33,514 nt of DNA from JBLHKW01 sp047618565. GTDB lineage: Bacteria > Planctomycetota > UBA1135 > GCA-002686595. Shown piece by piece: positions 8,598-16,801 of the stretch. The stretch is taken from positions 1 to 33,514 of the forward strand of contig JBLHKW010000047.1 in the NCBI GenBank assembly GCA_047618565.1, read 5' to 3'. Numbering within the stretch: position 1 is the first letter of the stretch; the number at the start of each line of letters is the position of its first letter. The position numbers were made by a program, and so were the translations under genes. The notes beneath the pieces are model-generated. The model was not told where the DNA came from and made no database searches. It was given only the letters and a program-made list of their open reading frames with translations.

Positions 8598-8634
8598 CAC
8601 CCGAGTCACGCTCTCCCGGCCTGCACGCGCGACG

Positions 8635-9894
8635 ATGATTTTCATGCGCGCGGCCCTCGGGCTGGTCTTCTTCTGTGCTGTGGCTTGGGCCATGTCGAGT
8701 CATCGGCGGCATTTTCCGTGGCGCGTGGTGATCTTCGGCCTGGCGATGCAGATCGTGCTTGCCGGAGCCTTGCTCGGCACGACCGCCGGGACGCGCCTGT
8801 TCGAGGGCATGGCGGTGTTGTTCGCCAAGGTTGCCAGCATGGCGGCCCCCGGCGCGCGCCTGGTCTTCGGTGGTCTGGCGGACCCGTCGGGTGAATGGGG
8901 CTACGTGCTGGCCTTTGCGGGCACGGGCCTGGTGGTGATCCTGTTCTTCTCCGCGCTGATGAGCGTGCTCTATCACCTGGGCATCATGCAGCTCCTGATC
9001 TTCGTCGCCGCGAAGGTCATGAGCACATTGATGGGGGTGTCGGGAGCGGAGTCGATGGCGATGGCGGCCAATGTCTTCGTTGGGAACACGGAGGCGCCGC
9101 TGGTCGTGCGCCCGTACCTCGAGAAGATGACCGACTCGGAGCTGAATGCGCTGATGACCGGCGGCTTCGCGACCATCGCCGGGTCGGTGCTCGCCGTGTA
9201 CCTGGGTTTTCTGGGCGACGAGCTCGGCCCGCACCTGTTGACCGCATCCGTCATGAGCGCGCCGGCTGCGTTCCTGATCGCGAAGATCATGCTGCCCGAA
9301 ACCCAGCAGCCCGAGACCGGTGGGCGCCTCGAGTTCAAGGTCGAGCGCACCGCGGGCAACCTGATCGAGGCTGCGGCGAATGGCACGACGGATGGGCTCA
9401 AGCTCTACCTCAATGTGATCGCCATGCTGATCACGTTCACGGGTCTGGTGCACCTCGTCGATTGGCTCCTGGCATCGGGCGGCGACCTGATCCACCTGTC
9501 CCAACCACTCAGCCTGGCCCGGATCTCTGGATGGATCTTCGCGCCCTTCGCCTGGTTCATCGGCATCGAGGGCTGGGCCGACTGCCAGCTCTTCGGACGC
9601 CTGCTGGGGACCAAGATCGCCGTCACGGAGTTCATCGCCTTCGATGAGCTGCGACAGCTCATGGCGGGAGGGGGTAGTGGCGCGTTCGAACACATGCGTA
9701 CATCCAAGATGGCGGTCTACGCTCTGTGCGGGTTCGCAAACTTTGCCTCGATCGGCGTGCAGCTCGGTGGTATCACGCCGCTAGCTCCCGCGCGCAAGCG
9801 CGACCTCTCGAGGCTCGCCCTGCGGGCCATGATCGGCGGCGCGTTTGCGTCCTGGATGACAGCGACGGTCGCTGGAGTGTTCTTGACCGACTGA
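8635..9894 (+). CDS. nupC: Concentrative nucleoside transporter (CNT/NupC family)
   Basis: This is an integral-membrane nucleoside:cation symporter of 419 aa from the ATG at 8635. That start puts a first membrane helix (MRAALGLVFFCAVAWAMS) at the N-terminus as the family requires. Family signatures are clear. GVSGAES begins at about residue 134 and MAMAANVFVGNTEAPLVV follows, with the substrate/ion-binding Glu at about 153. Near the C-terminus is the second signature, CGFANFASIGVQLGGI. Length and the roughly eight to ten hydrophobic segments fit bacterial CNTs of about 400 aa. It lies 29 nt upstream of a purine nucleoside phosphorylase, so the pair would import nucleosides and cleave them. 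Substrate preference cannot be read with certainty, but the partner suggests purine nucleosides. Confidence 0.92.
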   Translation: MIFMRAALGLVFFCAVAWAMSSHRRHFPWRVVIFGLAMQIVLAGALLGTTAGTRLFEGMAVLFAKVASMAAPGARLVFGGLADPSGEWGYVLAFAGTGLVVILFFSALMSVLYHLGIMQLLIFVAAKVMSTLMGVSGAESMAMAANVFVGNTEAPLVVRPYLEKMTDSELNALMTGGFATIAGSVLAVYLGFLGDELGPHLLTASVMSAPAAFLIAKIMLPETQQPETGGRLEFKVERTAGNLIEAAANGTTDGLKLYLNVIAMLITFTGLVHLVDWLLASGGDLIHLSQPLSLARISGWIFAPFAWFIGIEGWADCQLFGRLLGTKIAVTEFIAFDELRQLMAGGGSGAFEHMRTSKMAVYALCGFANFASIGVQLGGITPLAPARKRDLSRLALRAMIGGAFASWMTATVAGVFLTD

Positions 9895-9923
9895 CCTGGT
9901 GAACCCGAACGGGCTGCGAATCG

Positions 9924-10751
9924 ATGACTGATCAAGTGGGAGCAAAACGACTGGCGCTGGAGCTCGCCGAGCGCGGAGTGGGCGATGTGGACCTGGCGCT
10001 GGTGCTGGGATCCGGCCTGGGGGCGTTCGCGGAAGAGCTCGAGAACGCCCTCGTGATTCCCTTCGAGGATGTGGAGAGCATGCCCTGCAGCGCTGTTCCC
10101 GGGCACGCGGGGCGCTGGATCGTCGGAGAGTTCGGGGGCGCACGCGTTCTCGTTCAGCAGGGCCGCGTCCACCTTTATGAGGGCTGGGCGGTCGAACAGG
10201 TCGTGCGGGCGGTACGCGCCTATTCCGAGCTTGGATGCGGAGCCCTGCTCATCACCAATGCCGCGGGCGGGCTCGTCGCGGACGCCGAGCTGCCCGGATT
10301 GATGCGCATCGAGGACCACATCAACATGCAGGGACAGACGCCGCTCAGCCAGGCCGAGGCCGGGCGTGCGCTTCCCTACGACGGGCCCCTGGGCGAGATC
10401 GTGGACCAGGTGGCCAGCGAGCGCGGCATCGATCTGCAACGTGGTGTTTACGTCGGACTCCCGGGACCGTCCTACGAGACCGCCGCGGAGATCCGGATGC
10501 TCGCGCGCTTCGATGCCCACGCGGTCGGCATGAGCACCGTCTGCGAGGCCATCGCGGCCCATGCGGCTGGCATACGAGTCGTGGGCATCTCCTGCATCTC
10601 CAACCACGCTGCGGGGATCTCCGCCACGCCGCTGAACCACGACGAGGTGGTTGCAGCGGGCGCGCGCGTCGCTCCTCAGCTGCTCAACCTACTTCAGGGC
10701 GTGGTGCCGGCTGTGGCGGCCGAGTGCGGCGTAGCTTCCCGGCGCGTGTAG
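9924..10751 (+). CDS. punA: Purine-nucleoside phosphorylase (trimeric, class II type)
   Basis: This cytoplasmic enzyme of 275 aa converts inosine, guanosine and their deoxy forms plus phosphate to base and (deoxy)ribose-1-phosphate. Residues matching the trimeric PNP active site are visible: Ser30 in the phosphate loop GSGLG, His61 in VPGHAG, Arg81 and His83 in GRVHLYEG, NAAGG at 112-116, and Tyr184-Glu185 in GPSYETAAE. Also present are Met203 in AVGMSTV and Asn227 in ISNHAAG, which binds the purine. Having Asn there with following His-Ala matches bacterial 6-oxopurine enzymes. The preceding transporter ends 29 nt upstream, indicating an operon. No strong ribosome site precedes the ATG, so coupling to the upstream gene is possible. 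Confidence 0.93.
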   Translation: MTDQVGAKRLALELAERGVGDVDLALVLGSGLGAFAEELENALVIPFEDVESMPCSAVPGHAGRWIVGEFGGARVLVQQGRVHLYEGWAVEQVVRAVRAYSELGCGALLITNAAGGLVADAELPGLMRIEDHINMQGQTPLSQAEAGRALPYDGPLGEIVDQVASERGIDLQRGVYVGLPGPSYETAAEIRMLARFDAHAVGMSTVCEAIAAHAAGIRVVGISCISNHAAGISATPLNHDEVVAAGARVAPQLLNLLQGVVPAVAAECGVASRRV

Positions 10752-10927
10752 AAGCCCGTCGATCCGTTCATCCGGCGCCAGAGCGCTGCATGGAAGGGCT
10801 GCCGGATCGTACCCAGCCTTGACCCACCTGGGCCCACAGCCGATGCTCGGGGCCTCGTATCCAGCACACATGCGCAACCGCGCGCCGGGCTCGTCGTGCA
10901 CCCAGTCGCAGCCGTTTAGAGGATCAA

Positions 10928-12427
10928 ATGTTCGCACAAACTTGGCGTAATCACTGGGGCCTGACCGAGGACCCGTTCGCTCACGAGGACGCGGACAAGG
11001 ACCCCGTCCTGGCACGCGTCGATGAGCAGGCCGTGCACTCTTGCTTCGACCGCGTGTACGGCCAGCCCGACACACCGGGCCCGGCCGTGATCTTCGGTGA
11101 GAAGGGCAGCGGCAAGAGCGGACTGCGCCTCTCGATCCAGCGACGCATCGCTACCTACAACGACGAGCACCCTGCCGCGCGCGTGCTCGAGGTCGAGTAC
11201 TCGGAGTTCGACGGCTTCCTGGAGAGTTTTCGCCAGGCAACCGGCCTGGCTGCGGACACGCGCCGCAGCGCTCCCGAGCTGGTCTCGCGCTTCGGTCTGG
11301 CGGACCACCTGGATGGCATGCTGTCCGTGGCCGTCACGACGCTCGTGGATCGCATGTTGGCGCGCGGCAAGCGGCCCAAGAAGCTGACCCGCAAGCGCAA
11401 GCTCGACCTGTTGCTGCTCACGGCCACCTATTACAACTCCAAGCACGGCAGCACGCGCGAGGCTCTCAATGGCATGCGCTCCCTGTTGCGCTACCGCAGC
11501 TCGCGTACCTCTCTTCGTGGTCTCGTGACCCTGGCGCTCGCCCTGGCCGGCGCCGCCGTCGCGCTCGTCCCGGTCTGGAACGGCCTGGAGATCGGGCCGA
11601 CCTTCGAGCACGGCACGAGCTCCTACTGGTTCGCTGGCGGTGCTGTCCTGCTTGCGGGCACCGGCTTCCGAGCGTTACTCGAGCGCTCACGTCTGCACCG
11701 CATGGCGCAGCGTGCCACGCGCAGCGTGCGCGTACTTCAGAAGGATCCGACCGCGTTGATTCAGGTGCTCGAGACGCTTTCGGCGCCCGCGCGCGAAGAG
11801 GTCGTGTTGCCGATCCAGGCCAACGAGGCCACGCGCTACGACCTGTTGCAGCACTTCGTGAGCGCCCTGGAAGGCCTCGGTTACACGGGCCTCTACGTGC
11901 TGGTGGACCGCGTGGATGAGTCGGCCATCCTGGGTGGCAAGGAAGACCTGACGCGTGCGTTCGTCGAGACCCTGCTGGACCACAAGCTTCTGCAGCACCC
12001 GGGTCTGGCACTCAAGCTGTTCCTGCCGGTCGAGCTATCGAAGATGTACATGGGAGCTTCGCCCGAGGAGCTCAAGCGCATGCGGCTGGACAAGTCGAAC
12101 ACGGTGCAGGAGCTGCGCTGGACCGGCCAGGAGCTGTACGAGATCGCCAACCAGCGGCTGCGCGCGGCGGGCGCAAGCACGCCCGACCTCGAGACCTACC
12201 TGGGCGATGGCATGACCGGTGAGGGTCTGCGCGATGCCCTGCACGAGCTCGGAACCCCGCGCCACGCCTTCGGCTTCCTGTCGACGCTCTTCTCCGAGTT
12301 CGCCCGCAACCTGCCGGAGGACCTCGGGCCCGAAGCCCCGGAATGGCGCATCCCGCGCGCCCACTTCGATCTGGTCTTCGCCGCCTGGGGCGACCGCGCA
12401 CGGGTCCTGCGGCGCGCCTTGAACTGA
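10928..12427 (+). CDS. Membrane-associated P-loop ATPase (KAP/AAA-like) of unknown role
   Basis: This is a 499-aa protein with a good ribosome site (GAGG, 5 nt from the ATG). It opens with WRNHWGLTEDPFAHED, a start reminiscent of ExeA/AAA-type ATPases. Walker A is GEKGSGKS (57-64) and a Walker B-like strand is LYVLVDRVDE (322-331). Between the two motifs lie two predicted membrane helices, about 198-217 (RGLVTLALALAGAAVALVPV) and about 233-250. A NTPase interrupted by a pair of membrane segments is typical of KAP-type P-loop ATPases, though I cannot prove membership. The C-terminal third (ELYEIANQRLRAAG, GTPRHAFGFLSTL) looks like a helical lid domain. It converges on the dynamin-like gene with a shared terminator, which suggests, without proving, a common membrane role. 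Confidence 0.75.
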   Translation: MFAQTWRNHWGLTEDPFAHEDADKDPVLARVDEQAVHSCFDRVYGQPDTPGPAVIFGEKGSGKSGLRLSIQRRIATYNDEHPAARVLEVEYSEFDGFLESFRQATGLAADTRRSAPELVSRFGLADHLDGMLSVAVTTLVDRMLARGKRPKKLTRKRKLDLLLLTATYYNSKHGSTREALNGMRSLLRYRSSRTSLRGLVTLALALAGAAVALVPVWNGLEIGPTFEHGTSSYWFAGGAVLLAGTGFRALLERSRLHRMAQRATRSVRVLQKDPTALIQVLETLSAPAREEVVLPIQANEATRYDLLQHFVSALEGLGYTGLYVLVDRVDESAILGGKEDLTRAFVETLLDHKLLQHPGLALKLFLPVELSKMYMGASPEELKRMRLDKSNTVQELRWTGQELYEIANQRLRAAGASTPDLETYLGDGMTGEGLRDALHELGTPRHAFGFLSTLFSEFARNLPEDLGPEAPEWRIPRAHFDLVFAAWGDRARVLRRALN

Positions 12428-12450
12428 CCGGCGCAAGCGCGACGGTCGAC

Positions 12451-12496
12451 AACAGAAGACGGGCCCGAGGTAACAACCTCGGGCCCGTCTTCTGTT
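12451..12496. terminator. Bidirectional terminator with a perfect 20-bp stem
   Basis: AACAGAAGACGGGCCCGAGG (12451-12470) is exactly complementary to 12477-12496, with the 6-nt loop TAACAA. The arms end in T-rich GTCTTCTGTT on both strands. It lies in the 116-bp gap between two converging genes and so can end both transcripts. It is the strongest hairpin in the window. Confidence 0.92.
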
Positions 12497-12543
12497 ACGG
12501 GTCGTTTCGTTGCGCCTCACTCAGGGCGCCCACTCGGAGCGTC

Positions 12544-14694
12544 TCAGCTGGAGGCGTCTTCGAGCTTCGTGGCCCCGTCCGCCTCGGCATCCGTGCCGCC
12601 GACCAGACCCGCCGCCGGGAGCGAGGGCAATGCCTTGGCACCGACCGGTTGAAGGAGCAGGTCGGGATCGGTCTGCACGTAGCGGGCCTCGATCTCGTCC
12701 ATGCGCGCGCGCACGCCCTCGGTGGCCTTCTCGAGCTGGGTGATGCTCTCGAGCGCGTCCCGGTTGCCGTTGAGCTTGCGCTCCAGGGTTCCGAGCTCGG
12801 CGCCGATTTCCTCGCCGACCTTGCCGATCGCTTCGCCGACGGCTTGTACCGAGGTTTCCGCGTAGCTGTTGAGCATCTCGAAGTAGGCGCGCTTGAGCGT
12901 CCTGGGGAAGAAGCGGCCCTTGAACTTGTCGAGTTCGCGGCGAAGGCTCTCCTTGCCGGCCTCGCCAAGGCGGTGCTTCTTCGACTCAAGGGTGATGCGC
13001 AGGGAAGGACTGTCGTCGGGCCCGAACAGGCGCCTGCGGATCGTCTTGCGGCTGCGGAAAAAGACCCAGTCCCAGATCGTCTTGCGCACGGGGACGGGCT
13101 CGGCCGTGAGCGGCAAACCGACGGGTGTGATGACCGCCGTCCGGTCCAGGGCCGCCAGACAGGCCCTTCCGACGGCGCCGAGGTCGACTCCCGCGGCCGT
13201 CAACATGGGGCGCATCGGAGCCGGGAGTCCGACGCCCGCATCGCCCCGCCGTACGCTCTGCTCGAGGGCATTCATGACCGCCGAGGAGATGTCCTGCTGG
13301 TGGCAACCCAGGAGCGGAACCAGTTCGTTCTCGAGCAGGTCCTGCAGGCTGGCGTCGCTCTGGAACCACTTATCGATGGCGCCATCCACCGCCAGGGAGG
13401 TCTTGACCGCGACATCGCGGGTCCGTTCGAGTGTCTCACGGCGCAGGCCCTCTTCGAGTTCGGCGAAGGCCTTGGTCCAGTCGAAGTCATTCAATTTCTT
13501 GATCGCATCGGACCTGCGCTTTGCGGCCATGTGCCGCGTCTCGAGCTGCCGCACGCTGTCGCGCAGGCGGCCGACCGAAGGCTGGGCGCAGGTGTTGGCG
13601 GCATCGTCCAGCAGCGAGAAGGCGCGCCGCATGCTGTCGCCCAGGAACGCCACCAGGTAGTCGGTGCTGTTGAGGTACTCGGTCAGGTCCGTGAGGAAGG
13701 TGTCGAAGCTCGACGGCGCGCGGAAGCTGCTCGGCGTGCCCTCGTCGGTTGTGATTCCCTCGCTGGCCTGAAGACGTTCGCTGGCGGCCTGCATCAGATC
13801 GACCGGGTAGATATTCAGGCGCCCCTCGTCCCGCGCTTGCTTGAGCGGGGCGCTCATCGAGAGGTTCTCGAAGGCCTCGATCAGTCGCGACGGGTCTTCG
13901 CTCTCGAGGCTGGGCACCAGGCGGCCCTTGGGATCCAGGTCGCGCTTGTTGGTGTCGAGGTTCACGACCAGGAAGATGCGGTTGAACAGGTCGAGCAGCT
14001 CGGTGAACTCCTCGAAGACCTGCTCGAGGAACAGGTTGTCACTCTTGACGACGAAGATGGCGCAGGCCGCGACGTTGCGGAAGTCGCGCGTCATCGAGTC
14101 GTAGCCGAAGCGCATGCGGCTGTAGAGCCCGGGCGTGTCCACGAGTACGGCGCTCGACTCGTTGAGCTCGCCGGCCGGGATCTTGACGTCGATGCGCCGG
14201 ATGGCCTCGGGGAAGTGCTCGGCCGGATCGAAGGCTTCGTTCCGGGCCTCCGCGGCACGGATGCGTTCGGCCAGCTCGCGGTGTGCTCGGCTGACGTGCA
14301 TGTGCAGCGCGGCGCCGTCCGCGAACATCTCCGTGCGTCCGTCGTAACGCGTGACCGTGAACGTGTTCTTCGCGGAGTGGTTGACGTAGACCATGCACGG
14401 GTAGGCCGGCAGGCTGGTCACCTCGCTCACGTAGGACGACGCGAGCGCGTTCATCAGAGTCGACTTGCCGCTCTTCAAGGGCCCGAAGATCAGTACGTAC
14501 GCCTGCTGCTCGGCCACCTTGTCGGCCAGGACCTTCATCTGGATACCGAGGTCCGAGAACTGCGCTCGCAGGCCGCGCGCTGGCAGGTCAGTGTCGGCTT
14601 TTCCCAGAACCTCGACGGTCTTGCGCAGGGGCTCGACCATCGGGCGAATGACCTGATCGAACTCTTCGCAGAACTGGCTAAGCAGGGTGCGCAT
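12544..14694 (-). CDS. Bacterial dynamin-like GTPase
   Basis: This large GTPase (716 aa) is of the dynamin family, whose members bind, bend, fuse or repair membranes. G1 is GPLKSGKST (71-79) after a helical N-terminal bundle. G2 is the Thr in EVTSLPAYPC (Thr93). G3 is DTPG (186-189) within SAVLVDTPGLYSRM. The G4 position is NLDTNKRD (245-252), where TKxD would be expected and the fit is loose. The region after residue 300 is mostly helical and charged, as in the middle and assembly domains. SNTCAQPSV-like and KKLNDFDWTKAFAEL segments fit coiled coils, and no clear membrane helix is seen in the C-terminal tip. It ends in a short acidic tail. A long open frame on the opposite strand is only its shadow. 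Confidence 0.85.
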   Translation of the reverse strand: MRTLLSQFCEEFDQVIRPMVEPLRKTVEVLGKADTDLPARGLRAQFSDLGIQMKVLADKVAEQQAYVLIFGPLKSGKSTLMNALASSYVSEVTSLPAYPCMVYVNHSAKNTFTVTRYDGRTEMFADGAALHMHVSRAHRELAERIRAAEARNEAFDPAEHFPEAIRRIDVKIPAGELNESSAVLVDTPGLYSRMRFGYDSMTRDFRNVAACAIFVVKSDNLFLEQVFEEFTELLDLFNRIFLVVNLDTNKRDLDPKGRLVPSLESEDPSRLIEAFENLSMSAPLKQARDEGRLNIYPVDLMQAASERLQASEGITTDEGTPSSFRAPSSFDTFLTDLTEYLNSTDYLVAFLGDSMRRAFSLLDDAANTCAQPSVGRLRDSVRQLETRHMAAKRRSDAIKKLNDFDWTKAFAELEEGLRRETLERTRDVAVKTSLAVDGAIDKWFQSDASLQDLLENELVPLLGCHQQDISSAVMNALEQSVRRGDAGVGLPAPMRPMLTAAGVDLGAVGRACLAALDRTAVITPVGLPLTAEPVPVRKTIWDWVFFRSRKTIRRRLFGPDDSPSLRITLESKKHRLGEAGKESLRRELDKFKGRFFPRTLKRAYFEMLNSYAETSVQAVGEAIGKVGEEIGAELGTLERKLNGNRDALESITQLEKATEGVRARMDEIEARYVQTDPDLLLQPVGAKALPSLPAAGLVGGTDAEADGATKLEDASS

Positions 14695-15061
14695 GGTCGT
14701 AATTCTCTGGAACTCGGGCGCGCCGGCGGGAGTCCGACGTCACGCTCCGAAGGAACTCCGGCGGGACAGGCTCATGCTACCAATCTGAGAATCCAATCGT
14801 TAACGCGCGCACGCAAAGACCCGTCGATCGGATACGCGAGGTGCACCATCCTAGAGTGGAAATATAGCTGGCGATTGGCGTACCGTGGAACCCCCGCGTG
14901 CCGACCAGGGTTCTCGAAATAGAGACCTTTGTTAGGTGTGGGTCATCCGGCGAGAGACCGCGATCATGCCCGGCATACCCTGGTGTTCGCAGAGCACATC
15001 CGGCGTCGCCGTTAGCGACGGGCTACGCACTCGGCGACAGGCAGAAGATGGAACCCACGGC
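14695..15061. other. Gene-free divergent spacer between dynamin-like gene and deoC
   Basis: I see no coding sequence in these 367 bp. An upstream extension of the deoC frame to 14936 lacks any protein-like signal. The stretch is locally AT-richer (about 14790-14935) and must carry the promoters of both divergent genes. TTAACG with TAGCAT 18 bp apart on the minus strand is the only weak promoter-like pair. No riboswitch, operator or repeat was recognised. Confidence 0.5.
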
Positions 15062-15871
15062 ATGACCTATTCGGAGCGCTCCAGGGACCTGATCGACCGC
15101 CTCGGGCGGGGCTGCGAGGCCGGTGAGCCGGCCGCCATCGCTGCTCTGGGCGTGTTTGCACGGCTTTCGACCCTGGCGCTCGAGCCCGATAGGCAGCCCC
15201 GTGCGGCGCGCGCGCCCGAGGGGGGTGAGCTGGCCGCAAGGATCGACCATACGGTCCTTCGACCCGATGCCACGGCCGCGGACGTGGACAGGCTGTGCGA
15301 CGAGGCTCGCCGGCACCGGTTCGCGAGCGTCTGTGTGAACGGTGTGTGGGTCGCGCGCTGTGCCGAGCGCCTGACGGGGTCCGAGGTGCTGGTGTGCTGC
15401 GTTGTCGGCTTTCCACTCGGAGCGGCCCTCGCGGATGTGAAGGCGTACGAAGCCGGGCGCGCGGTCGACGACGGCGCGTCCGAGATCGACATGGTCCTGA
15501 ACATCGGGGCGCTCAAGATGGGCGACGAGCTGACCGTCGAGCGCGACATCGAGGCCGTCGTGCGCGCTGTCCACGCCCGCGGCGCACGGGTCAAGGTGAT
15601 CCTCGAGACCTGCCTCTTGACCGGTGACGAGAAGGTGAGCGCCTGTGAGATCGCGCGCAGAGCCGGGGCGGACTTCGTGAAGACGTCAACCGGATTCTCA
15701 ACCTCCGGCGCCACGGCTGCTGACGTGGCCTTGATGCGCGGCGTGGTCGGCGACGGAATCGGCGTGAAGGCTTCGGGCGGGATACGTGACGCGGCCAGCG
15801 TGCGAGCGATGCTCGCTGCGGGCGCCAACAGGATCGGCGCCTCCGCGTCGGTCGAGATCGTCACGACCTGA
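15062..15871 (+). CDS. deoC: Deoxyribose-phosphate aldolase
   Basis: This class I aldolase splits 2-deoxyribose-5-phosphate into glyceraldehyde-3-phosphate and acetaldehyde, the last step of deoxynucleoside breakdown. From the ATG at 15062 it has 269 aa. The first about 55 residues form a helical extension, and the TIM barrel begins at RIDHTVLRPDAT (Asp62). Key residues are visible: Asp in SEIDMVLNIG (143), Lys in VKVILETCLLT (178), the Schiff-base Lys in DFVKTSTGFSTSGAT (207) and Lys236 in GVKASGGIRD. It is not in an operon with the transporter and phosphorylase, being about 4.3 kb away, but completes the same route. Phosphopentomutase, needed to link them, is not in the window. A weak GGCCG/CGGCC stem (15887-15901) follows the gene. 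Confidence 0.94.
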   Translation: MTYSERSRDLIDRLGRGCEAGEPAAIAALGVFARLSTLALEPDRQPRAARAPEGGELAARIDHTVLRPDATAADVDRLCDEARRHRFASVCVNGVWVARCAERLTGSEVLVCCVVGFPLGAALADVKAYEAGRAVDDGASEIDMVLNIGALKMGDELTVERDIEAVVRAVHARGARVKVILETCLLTGDEKVSACEIARRAGADFVKTSTGFSTSGATAADVALMRGVVGDGIGVKASGGIRDAASVRAMLAAGANRIGASASVEIVTT

Positions 15872-15915
15872 GGCCTGGTCAGAAACGGCCGCCCGTCGGC
15901 CAATAACCGCAGTTG

Positions 15916-16419
15916 TCAGATCGAAAACGAGCCGTCGAAGAGCTCGCGTGCGATCAAGAACTCGTCCGGCTCGCGCGGATCGGCGCAGGCCAGCGCGACC
16001 CGGTCCCGATCGATTCCCTCGGTGGCGAACGCCAGCTGACAGACGCGCAGGACATCCAGGACACGGTCCTCGAGCCGTCGGCCGGCGGGCTCCTGGAAGA
16101 CCAGTTCCGCGTAGCCAGCCTCGAGCGCGACGCAATCGAGGGTCGGCCTGTCGGTCGGGCCCACGGAGCGCACCCGTGCGGGGCGACTTCCCTGGTGCCA
16201 GATCGGCCTGGCGAGCAATCCCCAGATCCGTTGCCCGTCGTGGGCACGGAGCCGGAATTCCACCACGTCCTTGCCACCGCCGGTAAGGTCCGGTCGCGGC
16301 ATCAGCATTGTGGACGGTCGTCGTAACCTTAGTGCTTCTAGGCGGTTACGCCAATATGTGGGCTCCAGAAGGAGCGGGTGGATCACCTTGCGCGCATGCA
16401 TCTTCGAGAGACGAGCCAC
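15916..16419 (-). CDS. Small protein of unknown function, possibly a hydrolase-like N-terminal fragment
   Basis: The protein has 167 aa if translation starts at the GTG at 16419, which has GAAGG 8 nt upstream; ATG at 16401 or 16308 are alternatives without a well-placed ribosome site. I do not recognise the family. The stretch VVEFRLRAHDGQRIWGLLARP resembles the opening strands of acetyl-xylan-esterase-like alpha/beta hydrolases (charge-rich strand, DG turn, WGxxxRP), but no nucleophile elbow follows and the protein is far too short. Later segments (ELVFQEPAGRRLEDRVLDVLRVCQLA, then PDEFLIARELFDG) look like ordered helical protein. I prefer this strand because the opposite frames show no such pattern. 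It converges on deoC with 44 bp between the genes. Confidence 0.5.
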   Translation of the reverse strand: MARLSKMHARKVIHPLLLEPTYWRNRLEALRLRRPSTMLMPRPDLTGGGKDVVEFRLRAHDGQRIWGLLARPIWHQGSRPARVRSVGPTDRPTLDCVALEAGYAELVFQEPAGRRLEDRVLDVLRVCQLAFATEGIDRDRVALACADPREPDEFLIARELFDGSFSI

Positions 16420-16801
16420 GATCGAGGCCTTCGCCGAACGCCGAAAACCGGTTTTTTGGGAATACCGGGGTGGAAAGGTTTACCGGTTTGGGACCAGAGC
16501 GGTGTTTGGGAATCGGGCGGATAGGTCGATGGAGGTAGCGACGAACGCAGGCGGGACCCAACCGGGAGCCCCGTAAGGCAGCCGTAAGCCCAGCCAAGGG
16601 AGCAAGTAAGCTTTGAAACTCGACCGCCATCCCGCACAGGGCGTCCCCTACCATTACCCACCTGCCAGCCATCCGGGCACCGCACAGAGCACCCGGATTG
16701 AAGATAAACACCTGGAACAGGGCCCGGGCACGCCCGGACCTGGCCATCGAGCCCCCAGGTCGGAACCCCAGCACAACCTGATAGACGTGAGGATGCATCG
16801 C
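16420..16801. promoter_or_regulatory. Upstream region of the amidohydrolase operon with tandem operator-like sites
   Basis: No credible gene lies in these 382 bp; an upstream extension of the first amidohydrolase frame (from 16613) lacks a signal peptide and a ribosome site. A 12-bp perfect palindrome, AAAACCGGTTTT, sits at 16444-16455. ACCGG recurs at 16447, 16464 and 16482 (17 and 18 bp apart). TTTGGGA recurs at 16455, 16487 and 16505. The spacing of roughly 1.7 turns suggests binding by a multimeric regulator that could serve the divergent genes on both sides. From 16560 to 16800 I see nothing except the ribosome site just before the operon. Confidence 0.4.

Larger units (their letters stand above)
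8307..8634. other. Gene-free interval with a terminator and a repeat-plus-hairpin element
   Basis: No convincing coding sequence lies here. An open frame running into the transporter is present but has no protein-like character before 8635. The interval holds a weak GGCGC/GCGCC stem (8347-8367), a good hairpin terminator (8439-8472), and a copy of a 21-bp sequence that recurs at 33388, followed by nested inverted repeats (8545-8597). No clear promoter for the transporter was recognised. Confidence 0.6.

Noticed and set aside
8239..9693. 484-codon minus-strand frame opposite the nucleoside transporter
   Set aside because: The transporter on the plus strand has both CNT signatures; the antisense product is His/Asp/Arg-rich low complexity.
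10819..10847. TTGACC with GATGCT 17 bp apart as promoter of the P-loop ATPase
   Set aside because: The -10 element matches the consensus at only three positions and is GC-flanked; such pairs occur by chance.
1..14694. Genome-wide reassignment of TAG as a sense codon
   Set aside because: At least eight intact genes in the window end in TAG at the expected family length, so TAG is a normal stop here. Only local readthrough or mutation remains possible.
12343..14922. 859-codon open frame on the plus strand opposite the dynamin-like gene
   Set aside because: It is antisense to a gene with complete GTPase motifs, has low-complexity Arg/Gly/Val-rich translation without recognisable domains, and crosses the strong terminator at 12451-12496. 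Long antisense frames are expected at this GC content.
16561..16660. GCCGTAAG/GGGAGCAAGTAAG stretch as a riboswitch
   Set aside because: I could not match any conserved aptamer core or a consistent set of stems.
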